Below are positions 1 to 8,522 of a stretch of 64,000 nt of DNA, one piece after another (the stretch's first letter is position 1; each line of letters opens with the position of its first letter). The stretch is from Bacillota bacterium (GTDB lineage Bacteria; Bacillota; Clostridia; Peptostreptococcales; Anaerovoracaceae). Below the pieces are notes generated by a model that worked only from the letters and a program-made list of their open reading frames with translations, searched no databases and had not been told where the DNA came from. Location: NCBI GenBank assembly GCA_017431785.1, contig JAFRKJ010000077.1:1-64000 (forward strand), in the 5' to 3' direction. Position numbers and translations under genes: made by a program.

Positions 1-40
1 GGTCTGGCCATATTTCCACCTCCATTTCCATTTTACCAAA

Positions 41-71
41 GAAAAAAGCAGACACTCTTTCGAATGTCTGC
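41..71 (-). terminator. Rho-independent terminator of the permease-hydantoinase transcript
   Basis: Read on the minus strand, arms GCAGACATTC and GAGTGTCTGC (one G-T pair) form a 10-bp stem closed by a GAAA tetraloop and followed by TTTTTTCTTT. It lies about 90 nt past the dihydropyrimidinase stop. Nothing else is recognisable in the first 40 bases. Confidence 0.85.
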
Positions 72-159
72 TTGTGAGACCGCTCTTTTTGAAGTGTCTA
101 CTTTTGTTTTACCACTTCAGTCAAACGGCCGGCTCTTCATTGATACATTTTCTTGAAGC

Positions 160-1587
160 CTAGAAAGTAGGGCCCTTGTGGTGTACTTTCTTCTGCTTGA
201 TGAACTTGCCTGCGCCCTGTTCGCCGACGAAATCAGTTCCGTCGAATACCAGTTTGCCGTGGCTGAATACTGCGCAAGGATATCCTTTGCACTCAACGCC
301 TTCCCAAACTGTGTGGTCAAGAGCACCATGCTGGTTCTTCTTGTTGTTGATAACAACCTTCTTCTTAGGGTCGTAAACAACGATGTCAGCATCGAGGCCA
401 ACTTCGATTGCGCCCTTGCAGTAGTCCATACCAAACAGTTTAGCCTGGTTAGTGGAAGCGATTTCTACTGCCTTGTTGAATGTGATCTTGCCCTTGTTTG
501 CTTCGGACAGGATGAATGGATACATGTTCTCAACACCAGCGCATCCATTAGGAATAGTAGTGAAGTTGCCCTTCTTGCCATCCTTTGTCTTCTTGCCCCA
601 ATCCTTTTCCTTCTTCAGGAACGGACAGTGGTCTGTTGACAGAGTGGAAATAACGCCGTTTCTGATACCATCCCAAAGAGCATCCTTTGATTCTTTGCCC
701 TTCATTGGAGGTGAGCATACGAAGTCCTGAGGACGGAGCTTGAATTCAGGTCTTCCATCCTTGTAAACTTCCTTAGTGAAGTACAGATACTGTGGGCAAG
801 TTTCTGCGAAGATTGGATATCCTTCTGCTCTTGCCTTTGCAACTGCAGCAACACCCTGAGCGTTGTCCAGGTGAACGATGTAGAGAGGAGCGCCTGCCAT
901 CTTAGCCAGGTTGATAGCTCTTTCATCAGCTTCGCCAGCAACAGCTTCGTTCTTTGACATGTAGTGATACCAAGGTGAAATCTTCTTTTCGCTCAGATAC
1001 TTCTTAACGAGGTAGTCGTTAACGTTCTTGTTCTCAGCGTGTACGCCTACGAGTGCACCGATTTCCTTAGCCTTGCACAGAGTAGCATAGAACTGTCCAT
1101 CGTCAACACCAAAGTCATAAACCATGAATACCTTGAAGGAGGTTACGCCCATGTCGACAACCTTTTCCATGTCGTCCAGCATTTCCTGTGTAGTTACATC
1201 GCCAACGCCCATGTGGATGGAGTAGTCAACAGCAGGTCCCTGTGACTCTGCGAGTTCCAGCTTTTCTTCCAGGAACTCTGACATCTTCTTGCCTACAGGC
1301 TGAGTTTCAAAGTTGATGATTGTAGTTGTACCACCGCAAGCAGCAGCTCTTGTGCCTGTGAAGTAGTCATCAGTTGAAATCGTTCCGCCGAATGGCATTG
1401 CCATATGAGTATGACCATCAATTGCGCCTGGCAGGATCAGCTTACCCTTAGCATCGACAACTTCTGCACCAGCTTCTGGTTTCAGATTAGTTCCGATTGC
1501 GGAGATCTTGCCGTTTGTTACTGCTACGTCAGCTTTGAATGTGCTCTTCGCAGTTACGACTTTGCCGCCTTTGATTAATAAATCCAT
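160..1587 (-). CDS. hydA: Dihydropyrimidinase / D-hydantoinase
   Basis: This cytoplasmic zinc amidohydrolase opens the ring of dihydropyrimidines or hydantoins to the N-carbamoyl amino acid. All metal ligands of the family are visible: H59 and H61 in DGHTHM, the lysine that becomes carbamylated (K152 in TSFKVFM), H183 (VHAEN), H239 (IVHLDNA) and D319 (STDHCPF). The length of 475 aa is normal. TAAGGAGG sits just before the ATG. It follows an NCS1 nucleobase permease on the same strand, so uptake and ring opening of a pyrimidine or hydantoin are probably coupled. The true substrate (dihydrouracil, hydantoin or allantoin-like) cannot be decided from sequence. No dihydropyrimidine dehydrogenase or beta-ureidopropionase gene is in view. 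Confidence 0.92.
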   Translation of the reverse strand: MDLLIKGGKVVTAKSTFKADVAVTNGKISAIGTNLKPEAGAEVVDAKGKLILPGAIDGHTHMAMPFGGTISTDDYFTGTRAAACGGTTTIINFETQPVGKKMSEFLEEKLELAESQGPAVDYSIHMGVGDVTTQEMLDDMEKVVDMGVTSFKVFMVYDFGVDDGQFYATLCKAKEIGALVGVHAENKNVNDYLVKKYLSEKKISPWYHYMSKNEAVAGEADERAINLAKMAGAPLYIVHLDNAQGVAAVAKARAEGYPIFAETCPQYLYFTKEVYKDGRPEFKLRPQDFVCSPPMKGKESKDALWDGIRNGVISTLSTDHCPFLKKEKDWGKKTKDGKKGNFTTIPNGCAGVENMYPFILSEANKGKITFNKAVEIASTNQAKLFGMDYCKGAIEVGLDADIVVYDPKKKVVINNKKNQHGALDHTVWEGVECKGYPCAVFSHGKLVFDGTDFVGEQGAGKFIKQKKVHHKGPTF

Positions 1588-1624
1588 AATATTGTCCCTC
1601 CTTAGTTAAGAAAGTGATAATGCA

Positions 1625-1685
1625 AAGGGCCTTTGATGTTCAAAGGCCCTTGCTTGTTATATAAAGTTTTAACTTAGACTTTATA
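1625..1685. terminator. Two stem-loops between permease and hydantoinase genes
   Basis: AAGGGCCTTTGA and TCAAAGGCCCTT form a perfect 12-bp stem with a TGT loop. Just beside it TATAAAGT and ACTTTATA form an 8-bp stem. On the minus strand the large stem is followed only by TTTGCATT, a poor uridine tract. It is therefore more likely a partial terminator or mRNA-stabilising hairpin, setting the permease:enzyme ratio, than a full stop. Confidence 0.5.
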
Positions 1686-1751
1686 CGGGTGAGAGACTCT
1701 GTGAGCCTCATGAGACAAAAGCCTCAAATGTTCTGTTGGTCACAAGAGGGC

Positions 1752-3320
1752 TTATGCTCTCTTTGTGAATGCTTCGTGCTCTTCCTCAGTTACATATGAT
1801 CTTCCGGCCAGGCTTGTCTTCATCAGGATCAGATAGAGGACAAACGCTACTACGAATGACCATACATAGTTGATGGAGTTGATGAATCCGAGGAATGCAC
1901 CGCTTGCTCCGAAGTATGGCAGCAGCGGCAGGATGAATGCTGCGAACCATGAGATTACAGCAGCCCAGTTCCAACCACCGGAGTACCAGTATCTTCCTTC
2001 TTTACCTTTGAACAGATCCATAACGTCGACTCTCTGCTTCTTGACTACCCAGTAGTCGGCGATCAGGATAGCTGCGATCGGTGACAGGATCGTGCCGTAA
2101 GCGTTCATCCATGTGAAGTATGCAGCACCGGAACCATAGATCCACCATGCCTGCAGGATGAAGAACGCGATGAGTACGGTAATCGTAACGCCCATCTTGA
2201 AGCTGATCTTCTTAGGGTTGATGTTGGAAATTCCGTTTGCAGGAGCAACTACGTTAGCAGCTACGCAAGTTGTAACAGTAGCAGCTACAGTACCCAGAGC
2301 GGAGATCAGTACGATCAGCTTGTTGTCCAGGTAGTACAGAACCATGGTCGGGTCGAACATTGCTTCGCCGAACGCGACCTTGGAAGCCTGAGCATAGTAT
2401 GCACCAACGAATGCGCAGAACGCCATCGGGATCGGCATACCGAGCATCTGGCCCCAGAACTGGTCTTTCTGTGATCTTGCGTATCTGGAGAAGTCAGGAA
2501 TATTCAGAGCCATGGTAGCCCAGAATGCGATGTTGCCCATCAGACCTGACATGTAGACGAACCACCAGCCGCCGTTTGCTTCGATCAGTGCATCGTCGTT
2601 ACCCATCTTCATTACTTCCCAGAATCCCATCTGGTCGTGTACGAGGGAGAATGACCATGCCAGCAGTGCGATCATGACTGCGATCAGGATCGGGCCGCCC
2701 CAGTTCTGGATGAACTTGATTCTTTCCATACCGTTGAATGCTACCCACCAGATGAACGCCATGAAGATGATGTAACCGATGAACTGTCCTACCATGACAG
2801 GAGCCATGCCGCCCCAGGAAGGAAGGCTCATGATCCAGTTCTGATCTGCGAACTTGCTGATGAATACGCCGATGATAGCGCCTACTGCGCCGCCGCCTAC
2901 CCAAGCCTGTACAGAACACCATCCGCAGGCGGTGAGTGCTCTCAGCAGTGCAGGAAGCTGTGCTCCGATGGAGCCGAATGTCAGTCTTGCGAAGAGTGGG
3001 AACGGGATACCATACTTGGTACCTACATTGGAGTTCATCTGAATTGGGATCAGGATGAGAATGTTACCCAGCGCTACGTTCAGTACTGACAGCCATGGGG
3101 ATACGCCCATGCCGATGAGTCCGGATGCGAGGGAAAGGGATGGGATACAAATCGACATACCAACCCACAGCATCGTGATGTTGTACGTGGTCCATTTTCT
3201 CTCAGCTACTGTGGAAGGCTTCAGGTCCTCGTTATAGTACGAAGAGCCCTGCAGCTCCGCACGCGCCTCTTCAGAGAGTTCAAACAGGCCATTCGACTCA
3301 ACTTGTGAATACGTTGCCAT
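1752..3320 (-). CDS. NCS1-family nucleobase:cation symporter
   Basis: This 522-aa polytopic membrane protein has about 12 hydrophobic segments. The N-terminal NCS1 hallmark (NEDLKP...ERKWTTYN, about residues 30-47) and the first-helix WVGMSICIPS segment place it in the cytosine/purine/uracil/hydantoin/allantoin permease family, where Na+ or H+ drives substrate entry. A strong GGAGGTG lies 7 nt before the ATG. It is the first gene of a minus-strand unit with the dihydropyrimidinase, which suggests import of the same pyrimidine or hydantoin. The family's substrate choice depends on a few residues in helices 1, 3, 6 and 8, so the exact ligand is open. Confidence 0.9.
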   Translation of the reverse strand: MATYSQVESNGLFELSEEARAELQGSSYYNEDLKPSTVAERKWTTYNITMLWVGMSICIPSLSLASGLIGMGVSPWLSVLNVALGNILILIPIQMNSNVGTKYGIPFPLFARLTFGSIGAQLPALLRALTACGWCSVQAWVGGGAVGAIIGVFISKFADQNWIMSLPSWGGMAPVMVGQFIGYIIFMAFIWWVAFNGMERIKFIQNWGGPILIAVMIALLAWSFSLVHDQMGFWEVMKMGNDDALIEANGGWWFVYMSGLMGNIAFWATMALNIPDFSRYARSQKDQFWGQMLGMPIPMAFCAFVGAYYAQASKVAFGEAMFDPTMVLYYLDNKLIVLISALGTVAATVTTCVAANVVAPANGISNINPKKISFKMGVTITVLIAFFILQAWWIYGSGAAYFTWMNAYGTILSPIAAILIADYWVVKKQRVDVMDLFKGKEGRYWYSGGWNWAAVISWFAAFILPLLPYFGASGAFLGFINSINYVWSFVVAFVLYLILMKTSLAGRSYVTEEEHEAFTKRA

Positions 3321-3363
3321 AAAACACCTCCATTTGAAATTAGAAATATATTATTACAACAAG

Positions 3364-3369
3364 ATTATA
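3364..3369 (-). promoter_or_regulatory. -10 box for the NCS1 permease gene
   Basis: The minus strand reads TTTGTAGTATAAT about 45 nt upstream of the start codon, a perfect TATAAT with a weak -35. The same 13-mer is found in front of dapA. Confidence 0.5.
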
Positions 3370-3496
3370 CTACAAAGTGTGAAAAAAGTAACGTTTTTTT
3401 GATAAGTTTTAAAGGAATTTAAGGCGAAGAATTCATGTATACAATACACTGTAACCGATTACAAAAAACATACGCATAATTGTTGAAAAAACGCAT

Positions 3497-3546
3497 TGAT
3501 AACCGCAAGATTATCACTTTTTTAAGCGGTTTATCAGCGGTATAAT
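3497..3546 (+). promoter_or_regulatory. nth promoter region with imperfect inverted repeat
   Basis: TATAAT at the right edge lies about 57 nt before the nth ATG. TTGATAACCGC and GCGGTTTATCA (one-base bulge) flank the place of a -35 box, so the repeat could be a repressor site. No good TTGACA match is present. Confidence 0.35.
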
Positions 3547-3603
3547 TGAACCACAGCAAAGACAACAAAACGAATAGTAAAACGAAAGGAAAATAGATAA
3601 CAG

Positions 3604-4344
3604 ATGGCGCGCGTTTCCAAGAAAAAAGCGGTCGAAATATTAGACCTTTTGAGAGAAGAATATCCTGAAGCAGGGTGTGCCCTTGCGCATGTAAATGTGT
3701 TTGAACTGATCGTCTGTGTCGTGCTCTCTGCACAGACAACCGACGCCAGTGTCAACAAGGTTTCCCCTGCGCTGTTCGCAGCCTATCCTGATGCGGCAGC
3801 CCTTGCAGCAGCTGAGCAGGAGGATGTGATAGAAATCATCAAGACGATCGGAATGTACAAAACCAAGTCAAAGAATATCATCGCTTTGGCCAAGGCACTT
3901 TGCGAAAAACACGACGGCCAGGTACCGGAAGATTATGACGCGCTCGTCGCGCTTCCGGGCGTCGGAAGGAAGACCGCAAACGTCGTCCTCGCAGTAGGCT
4001 TCGGGCATCAGAAAATCGCTGTGGATACGCACGTTTTCAGAGTGTCCCACCGCATCGGCCTGGCATCGGAAAACAGCTCCGGACAAGAAGAAAAAAGCGC
4101 AGAGACAAAGGGTAAAAAACCTTCAGGCAAAAGCGTCAAAAGCGACACGAAAGTCAGCGCAAAAAACGCTGGGGAAAAGAACGTTCTGGAGACAGAAAAA
4201 GAGCTCATGAAGATCCTGCCGGATGACCGCTGGACAGAGGCTCACCACAGCCTGATCTGGCACGGACGCAGATGCTGCACCGCACGAAACCCGAAGTGCG
4301 GCAGCTGCCCGATCGAAAGGCTTTGCAAGAAGAACGGATTATAG
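3604..4344 (+). CDS. nth: Endonuclease III with a lysine/serine-rich insert
   Basis: This is the DNA glycosylase/AP lyase of base excision repair for oxidised pyrimidines. It has the helix-hairpin-helix LPGVGRKTANV with catalytic K123, the catalytic aspartate D141 in VDTHVFRV, and a C-terminal 4Fe-4S ligand set C225-x6-C232-x2-C235-x5-C241. The length is 246 aa against about 211 usually. The excess is a low-complexity K/S/E-rich stretch around residues 155-196, inserted between the D141 segment and the helix leading to the cluster. The frame is unbroken, so the insert is probably a disordered linker. It faces serA convergently. Confidence 0.95.
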   Translation: MARVSKKKAVEILDLLREEYPEAGCALAHVNVFELIVCVVLSAQTTDASVNKVSPALFAAYPDAAALAAAEQEDVIEIIKTIGMYKTKSKNIIALAKALCEKHDGQVPEDYDALVALPGVGRKTANVVLAVGFGHQKIAVDTHVFRVSHRIGLASENSSGQEEKSAETKGKKPSGKSVKSDTKVSAKNAGEKNVLETEKELMKILPDDRWTEAHHSLIWHGRRCCTARNPKCGSCPIERLCKKNGL

Positions 4345-4426
4345 GATGAACATAGAATGAACGGTGGCGGCAGTGCCGATGTGGATTCCGCAGGAGCTGG
4401 TACAACCATTTGCGAAATGAATAAAT

Positions 4427-4490
4427 GAAATAGCAAAACCCCGAGATTGTTTGAGTGACATAGTCACGAGTTTTCTCGGGGTTCTATTTC
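4427..4490. terminator. Bidirectional terminator with nested hairpin
   Basis: Outer arms GAAATAG/CTATTTC and AACCCCGAGA/TCTCGGGGTT enclose a second perfect hairpin GTGAC-ATA-GTCAC. It lies between the convergent genes nth and serA. A close structural and sequence relative sits near 41.6 kb, between ddh and the NSS transporter. Confidence 0.75.
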
Positions 4491-4555
4491 ATATGAATGA
4501 GCGTTTATGGTTGTCAGCGACGAGGACCAAGCAGAGGTACTGTCGCCACCGTTCA

Positions 4556-5692
4556 TTAGATAATTCTTTCTCTAATCACACCTGCAACCTGCAGATCAAT
4601 CGTCTTATCTTCCAGATCAGCCAGAATGTAAGAGTACTCACCGCGTGTTGCGGAAACGACGTTAGCAAGTTGCAGCTCATTGAGCTTGAACATAACATCT
4701 GACTCTGCGCTGGCTTTGCAGATGACGGAGAGACGAGGGCAGTCCTTCTTCGGTCCCAGTGATAAAGCCGGCATGTTGACGGAGTTTCTGATGTTGCCGT
4801 TTTCAATGTAATCCATAACCTGTGTGACAGCCATCGTTGCGCAGTTGTCTTCTGCTTCTGCGGAAGAAGCACCCAGATGCGGCAGCACGATGATTCCAGG
4901 TTCATCTGAATTCAGCACGGCATCATCTGCGAAGTCTGTCACGTACTTAGCGATCTTACCGGATGCGAGAGCAGCCAGAAGATCATCATCGTTCATCAGT
5001 TTGTCACGTGCGAAGTTCAGGAAGATCACGCCGTCCTTCATCTGCGCGAATGCTTCTGCATTCATCATGCCTTTTGTAGCATCGTTGGCAGGTACATGGA
5101 TGGAAACGTAATCGCATTCCGGATAAAGCTGAGCCAGATCATCTACGACTTTCACTTCAGCAGGGAGCTGTGCTTTGACTGCATCTGTCAGGAACGCATC
5201 ATATCCGATGACATTCATGCCGAGTGCCAATGCGGAGTCTGCTACGAGACGGCCGATTGCGCCGAGGCCGATGATGCCCAGTGTCTTTCCCATGATCTCT
5301 GTGCCGGCAAACTGGCCTTTGCCTTTTTCGATCTGTTTGCCAACGCCTTCGCTGCCTTTGAGTGTCTTAGCCCATGCGATTCCGTCAGGTACGTTACGGG
5401 CTGCCATGATCATTCCGCAGATGCACAGCTCTTTGACTGCGTTTGCATTTGCGCCGGGAGCGTTGAAGACAACGATACCGAGTTCGCTGCATCTGTCGAC
5501 AGGAACGTTGTTTGTACCTGCGCCGGCTCTGCCGATGGCAAGGAGTTCATCTGAGAAATCCATCTCATGCATGTCATAGCTTCTGAGAATGATTCCGTGT
5601 GCCTCATTCTGATCCTCAACGATTACATAATCATCGGTGAGATTGTTCAGACCTACAGGGGAGATTTTGTTGAATGTTCCGATTTTATACAT
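4556..5692 (-). CDS. serA: D-3-phosphoglycerate dehydrogenase (short form)
   Basis: First step of serine synthesis, NAD-dependent oxidation of 3-phosphoglycerate. It has a Rossmann motif GLGAIG at 142-147, catalytic arginine R229 (NFARD) and catalytic histidine H272 (PHLGASS). An ACT-like regulatory domain of about 65 residues sits at the C-terminus. At 378 aa it is the short form seen in clostridia. The third residue of the classical R-E-H triad is not obvious, because the DVFxxEP segment reads DFADDAV. That is also seen in other short-form enzymes as far as I recall. AGAGGTGAC precedes the ATG. The next pathway gene, serC, is divergent to it. Confidence 0.92.
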   Translation of the reverse strand: MYKIGTFNKISPVGLNNLTDDYVIVEDQNEAHGIILRSYDMHEMDFSDELLAIGRAGAGTNNVPVDRCSELGIVVFNAPGANANAVKELCICGMIMAARNVPDGIAWAKTLKGSEGVGKQIEKGKGQFAGTEIMGKTLGIIGLGAIGRLVADSALALGMNVIGYDAFLTDAVKAQLPAEVKVVDDLAQLYPECDYVSIHVPANDATKGMMNAEAFAQMKDGVIFLNFARDKLMNDDDLLAALASGKIAKYVTDFADDAVLNSDEPGIIVLPHLGASSAEAEDNCATMAVTQVMDYIENGNIRNSVNMPALSLGPKKDCPRLSVICKASAESDVMFKLNELQLANVVSATRGEYSYILADLEDKTIDLQVAGVIRERII

Positions 5693-5713
5693 TTATGTCA
5701 CCTCTTTATTTTA

Positions 5714-5742
5714 AGTATACCGGCATAGGCCGGAGGTTCTAA
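5714..5742 (-). promoter_or_regulatory. serA promoter with a GC-rich dyad in the spacer
   Basis: On the minus strand TTAGAA, a 17-nt spacer and TATACT precede serA. The spacer holds CCGGC-CTAT-GCCGG, a perfect dyad abutting the -10 box, which is a plausible repressor site. Confidence 0.4.
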
Positions 5743-5826
5743 TTACCTGAAAAATATTCTAACACAAATGAAGCGAAATATGGGATAAAAAACAAAATAC
5801 ACGCACAAAAGAATCGCGCTCCATGA

Positions 5827-5832
5827 TATAAT
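5827..5832 (+). promoter_or_regulatory. Possible -10 box for serC
   Basis: A perfect TATAAT lies about 70 nt upstream of serC in the serA-serC divergent region. No convincing -35 is seen. A second TATAAT at 5873 is an alternative. Confidence 0.3.
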
Positions 5833-5900
5833 GATTTTGCATAATAATAATGGATAGAAAAAGATAAATTTTTATAATCTAATACACGGAGGTAACAATA

Positions 5901-6989
5901 ATGAAAGAAAGAGCTTATAACTTTTCGGCAGGTCCATCCATGCTTCCGGAAGAAGTTATCAGAGACGTCGCTGACAATCTTCTGAACTACCATGAGTGCG
6001 GCGAGTCAGTCATGGAGATGTCACACAGATCAGCAGAATTCAAAGCAATCCTGGCTGATGCAGAAGCAAACCTCAGAGACATCATGAACATTCCTGATAA
6101 CTACAAGGTAATGTTCATCCAGGGTGGAGGAACGCTGCAGTTCGCAATGGTTCCGCTGAATCTGGCTGTAAATACGAAGAAGATCGACTTCCTTCTGACA
6201 GGAAACTGGGCGAAGAAAGCATACAAAGAAGCTGTTAAGATGGGATATGACGCTAAGGTCGTAGCATCATCAGAGGAAGATACTTTCACATACATTCCTA
6301 AAGTCGAAAAGAAAGATTTCAGAGAAGATGCAGATTATGTTCACATCTGCTTCAACAATACAATTTACGGAACGCACTTCCCATACATCCCTGACACAGG
6401 AGATATTCCGCTTGTAGCTGATATGTCATCCTGCATTCTCTCAGAGGAAGTAGACGTTACAAAGTTCGGTATCATCTGGGCAGGCGTTCAGAAGAACATC
6501 GCTCCATCAGGTGTAGCGATTGCAATCGTAAGAGAAGACCTGATCGGCAAAGCAGCAGCAGACATTCCAACTTACCTGGATTACCAGATCCACGCAGAGA
6601 ACGATTCCGCATACAACACTCCGAACTGCTTCTCAATCTATGTTGCAGGTGAAGTGTTCAAGTATCTGAAGAGAAACGGCGGACTGGCTGCAATGAATGA
6701 GAAGAACGTCAGAAAAGCAGCGAAGCTCTACGATTACATCGATGGCAGCGGCTTCTACAAGTGCCCTGTAAGAAAAGAAGACAGATCACTGATGAACGTT
6801 GTCTTCGTCATCGGCGACAAGGACATCGAGAAGAAATTCGTTGCTGACGCAAAGGCAGCAGGCCTGCACAACCTCGGCGGACACAGATCCATCGGCGGCA
6901 TGAGAGCTTCGATCTACAACGCTATGCCGGAAGAAGGTATCGATGCACTGATCGAATTCATGGAGAAATTCAAAGCGGAGAACGCATAA
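5901..6989 (+). CDS. serC: Phosphoserine aminotransferase
   Basis: Second step of serine synthesis, glutamate-dependent transamination of 3-phosphohydroxypyruvate with PLP. The PLP lysine is K198 in WAGVQKNIAPSG, the same position as in the E. coli enzyme, and the N-terminal YNFSAGPSMLP is the family signature. The length of 362 aa is normal. CGGAGG lies 8 nt before the ATG. serA is divergent upstream. The D,D-carboxypeptidase gene follows after 15 nt, so read-through into it is likely. Confidence 0.95.
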   Translation: MKERAYNFSAGPSMLPEEVIRDVADNLLNYHECGESVMEMSHRSAEFKAILADAEANLRDIMNIPDNYKVMFIQGGGTLQFAMVPLNLAVNTKKIDFLLTGNWAKKAYKEAVKMGYDAKVVASSEEDTFTYIPKVEKKDFREDADYVHICFNNTIYGTHFPYIPDTGDIPLVADMSSCILSEEVDVTKFGIIWAGVQKNIAPSGVAIAIVREDLIGKAAADIPTYLDYQIHAENDSAYNTPNCFSIYVAGEVFKYLKRNGGLAAMNEKNVRKAAKLYDYIDGSGFYKCPVRKEDRSLMNVVFVIGDKDIEKKFVADAKAAGLHNLGGHRSIGGMRASIYNAMPEEGIDALIEFMEKFKAENA

Positions 6990-7004
6990 AAGATCAAGAA
7001 GAAC

Positions 7005-8522
7005 ATGGAGAACAGAAAGCATAAGATAATAAAAAGTCTGACAGCATTTGTTTTCGCGGCGGCACTGGCTCTTACAGGGACAGTGCCGTCTTTTGCAGCA
7101 GAGAAAACATTCGAAGGGGCCGGAGAATTTCCTGACACGACATCAACTTCTGTCATTGTGATGGATGCCGGCAGCGGAGAAGTGCTGTATGAGAAAGACG
7201 CCCACAAAAAAAGAGACCCGGCGAGCATGACGAAGATCCTGAACCTGCTCGTGTGTCTGGATACTCTAGATTTCGATCAGGAAGTGACAGTGGAGAAAAA
7301 TACGACTGGCGAAGGTACAGACATCAATCTTCAGAAAGGTGAGAAGATCACCATACGCAACCTCGCCTACGGAATGATGCTGGCGTCTGCAAACGATGCA
7401 GCTGAGTATCTGGGGTATCTGGCAGGGGACGGAGACATCGATGCATTTTGCGACATGATGGATGCAAAAGCAAAATCCCTCGGTGCGACAGACACAGATT
7501 ACAAGAATCCGAACGGGCTGAACCCGGATAAGGTGAACAACGTCACGACGGCTTACGATCTTGCCCTGATGGTAAGAGAAGGAATGAAGGACAAACGCTT
7601 CAGAGAGATCGTCGGTACGAGAGAGTATACGATCGATGCCACGAACAAGTCGAAGAAGCGGAAGCTCCACAATTCGAACATGTGTCTCTACAGCGAAGAA
7701 ATTCAGAAGGTCGCAGACGGCGACAAAGAGGCCCTGAAGAAATATATAGAGAAATACAAGAGCAATCCGGACAACTATGTTCCGGAAGACGAGGCTGAGC
7801 TGCCGCAGATCGTGCGGAATGCTGCAAAGGCAAGAGCAGAGCTGATGTACAAGCCGTGCATTGGTGTGAAGACCGGATATACCAGCTCCGCCGGAGACTG
7901 CTTTGCTGGTTTTGCGAAAAAAGGCGACATGGAAATCATTGCCGTCGTCATGAATGCACCGCATGCGAAGAACAAATTCCAGGATGTGAAGAAACTCTGG
8001 AAGTATTCGTTCGCTAACTTCAAAAGCTACACCGCCCAGAACTCTGATGATTTCAAGTACCAGATGAAAGTAAAGAGAGGCTCTCTGAGAGAAGTTGATC
8101 TGGGCATCAAGAACGACCTGAAAGTCACAGCGCTGAAGAAGGATCATCCGGAAGAGACCGTCACCACTGAGGTGGAATTGACTGAGGAAAAACCGATGGC
8201 GCCTGTGAAGAAAGGGGCAGTTGTCGGAAGACTTGTAGCATACGAGAATGGAGAGGAAGTTTCCAGTCAGGACCTGATTTCTCTCGAAACGGCGGAGGAA
8301 GGCGGACCGTTGTCATACATTGGTATCGCGGACGAGGACGTGCCGAAGTTCTTCATTCTGCTGGGATCGGCGATTGTGGCTCTGATCATCGTACGGTATA
8401 TGGTCAAGACATCGAGAAAGAACGCAGCAAGAAGACGCAGACGCGCCGAACGGAGAGAAGCCGAAAGACGAGAAGCTGATAGAAGAGAAACAATAAGAGA
8501 AAGAAACGATAAGAAGAGATAA
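7005..8522 (+). CDS. D-alanyl-D-alanine carboxypeptidase (penicillin-binding, class C-type PBP5/DacF-like)
   Basis: This trims the terminal D-Ala of peptidoglycan pentapeptides outside the membrane. A signal peptide covers residues 1-31. The serine-hydrolase motifs are S74-x-x-K77 (SMTK), S128-A-N130 and K289-T-G291. Between the second and third motifs there is an acidic/lysine-rich insert (about 230-280) not usual for the family. The C-terminus has a transmembrane helix (about 445-465) instead of the usual amphipathic anchor, then a cytoplasmic tail of some 35 residues made almost only of Arg, Glu, Asp and Ala. The stop overlaps the uvrC start (TAATG), so the two are translationally coupled. 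Confidence 0.9.
   Translation: MENRKHKIIKSLTAFVFAAALALTGTVPSFAAEKTFEGAGEFPDTTSTSVIVMDAGSGEVLYEKDAHKKRDPASMTKILNLLVCLDTLDFDQEVTVEKNTTGEGTDINLQKGEKITIRNLAYGMMLASANDAAEYLGYLAGDGDIDAFCDMMDAKAKSLGATDTDYKNPNGLNPDKVNNVTTAYDLALMVREGMKDKRFREIVGTREYTIDATNKSKKRKLHNSNMCLYSEEIQKVADGDKEALKKYIEKYKSNPDNYVPEDEAELPQIVRNAAKARAELMYKPCIGVKTGYTSSAGDCFAGFAKKGDMEIIAVVMNAPHAKNKFQDVKKLWKYSFANFKSYTAQNSDDFKYQMKVKRGSLREVDLGIKNDLKVTALKKDHPEETVTTEVELTEEKPMAPVKKGAVVGRLVAYENGEEVSSQDLISLETAEEGGPLSYIGIADEDVPKFFILLGSAIVALIIVRYMVKTSRKNAARRRRRAERREAERREADRRETIRERNDKKR

Noticed and set aside
90..119. Inverted repeat TGAAGTG/CACTTCA
   Set aside because: The 16-nt loop and missing T tract on either strand make it unlikely as a terminator; the real one is at 41-71.
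7266..8147. 293-codon minus-strand frame inside the carboxypeptidase gene
   Set aside because: Antisense shadow without a start signal; the sense gene is clear.
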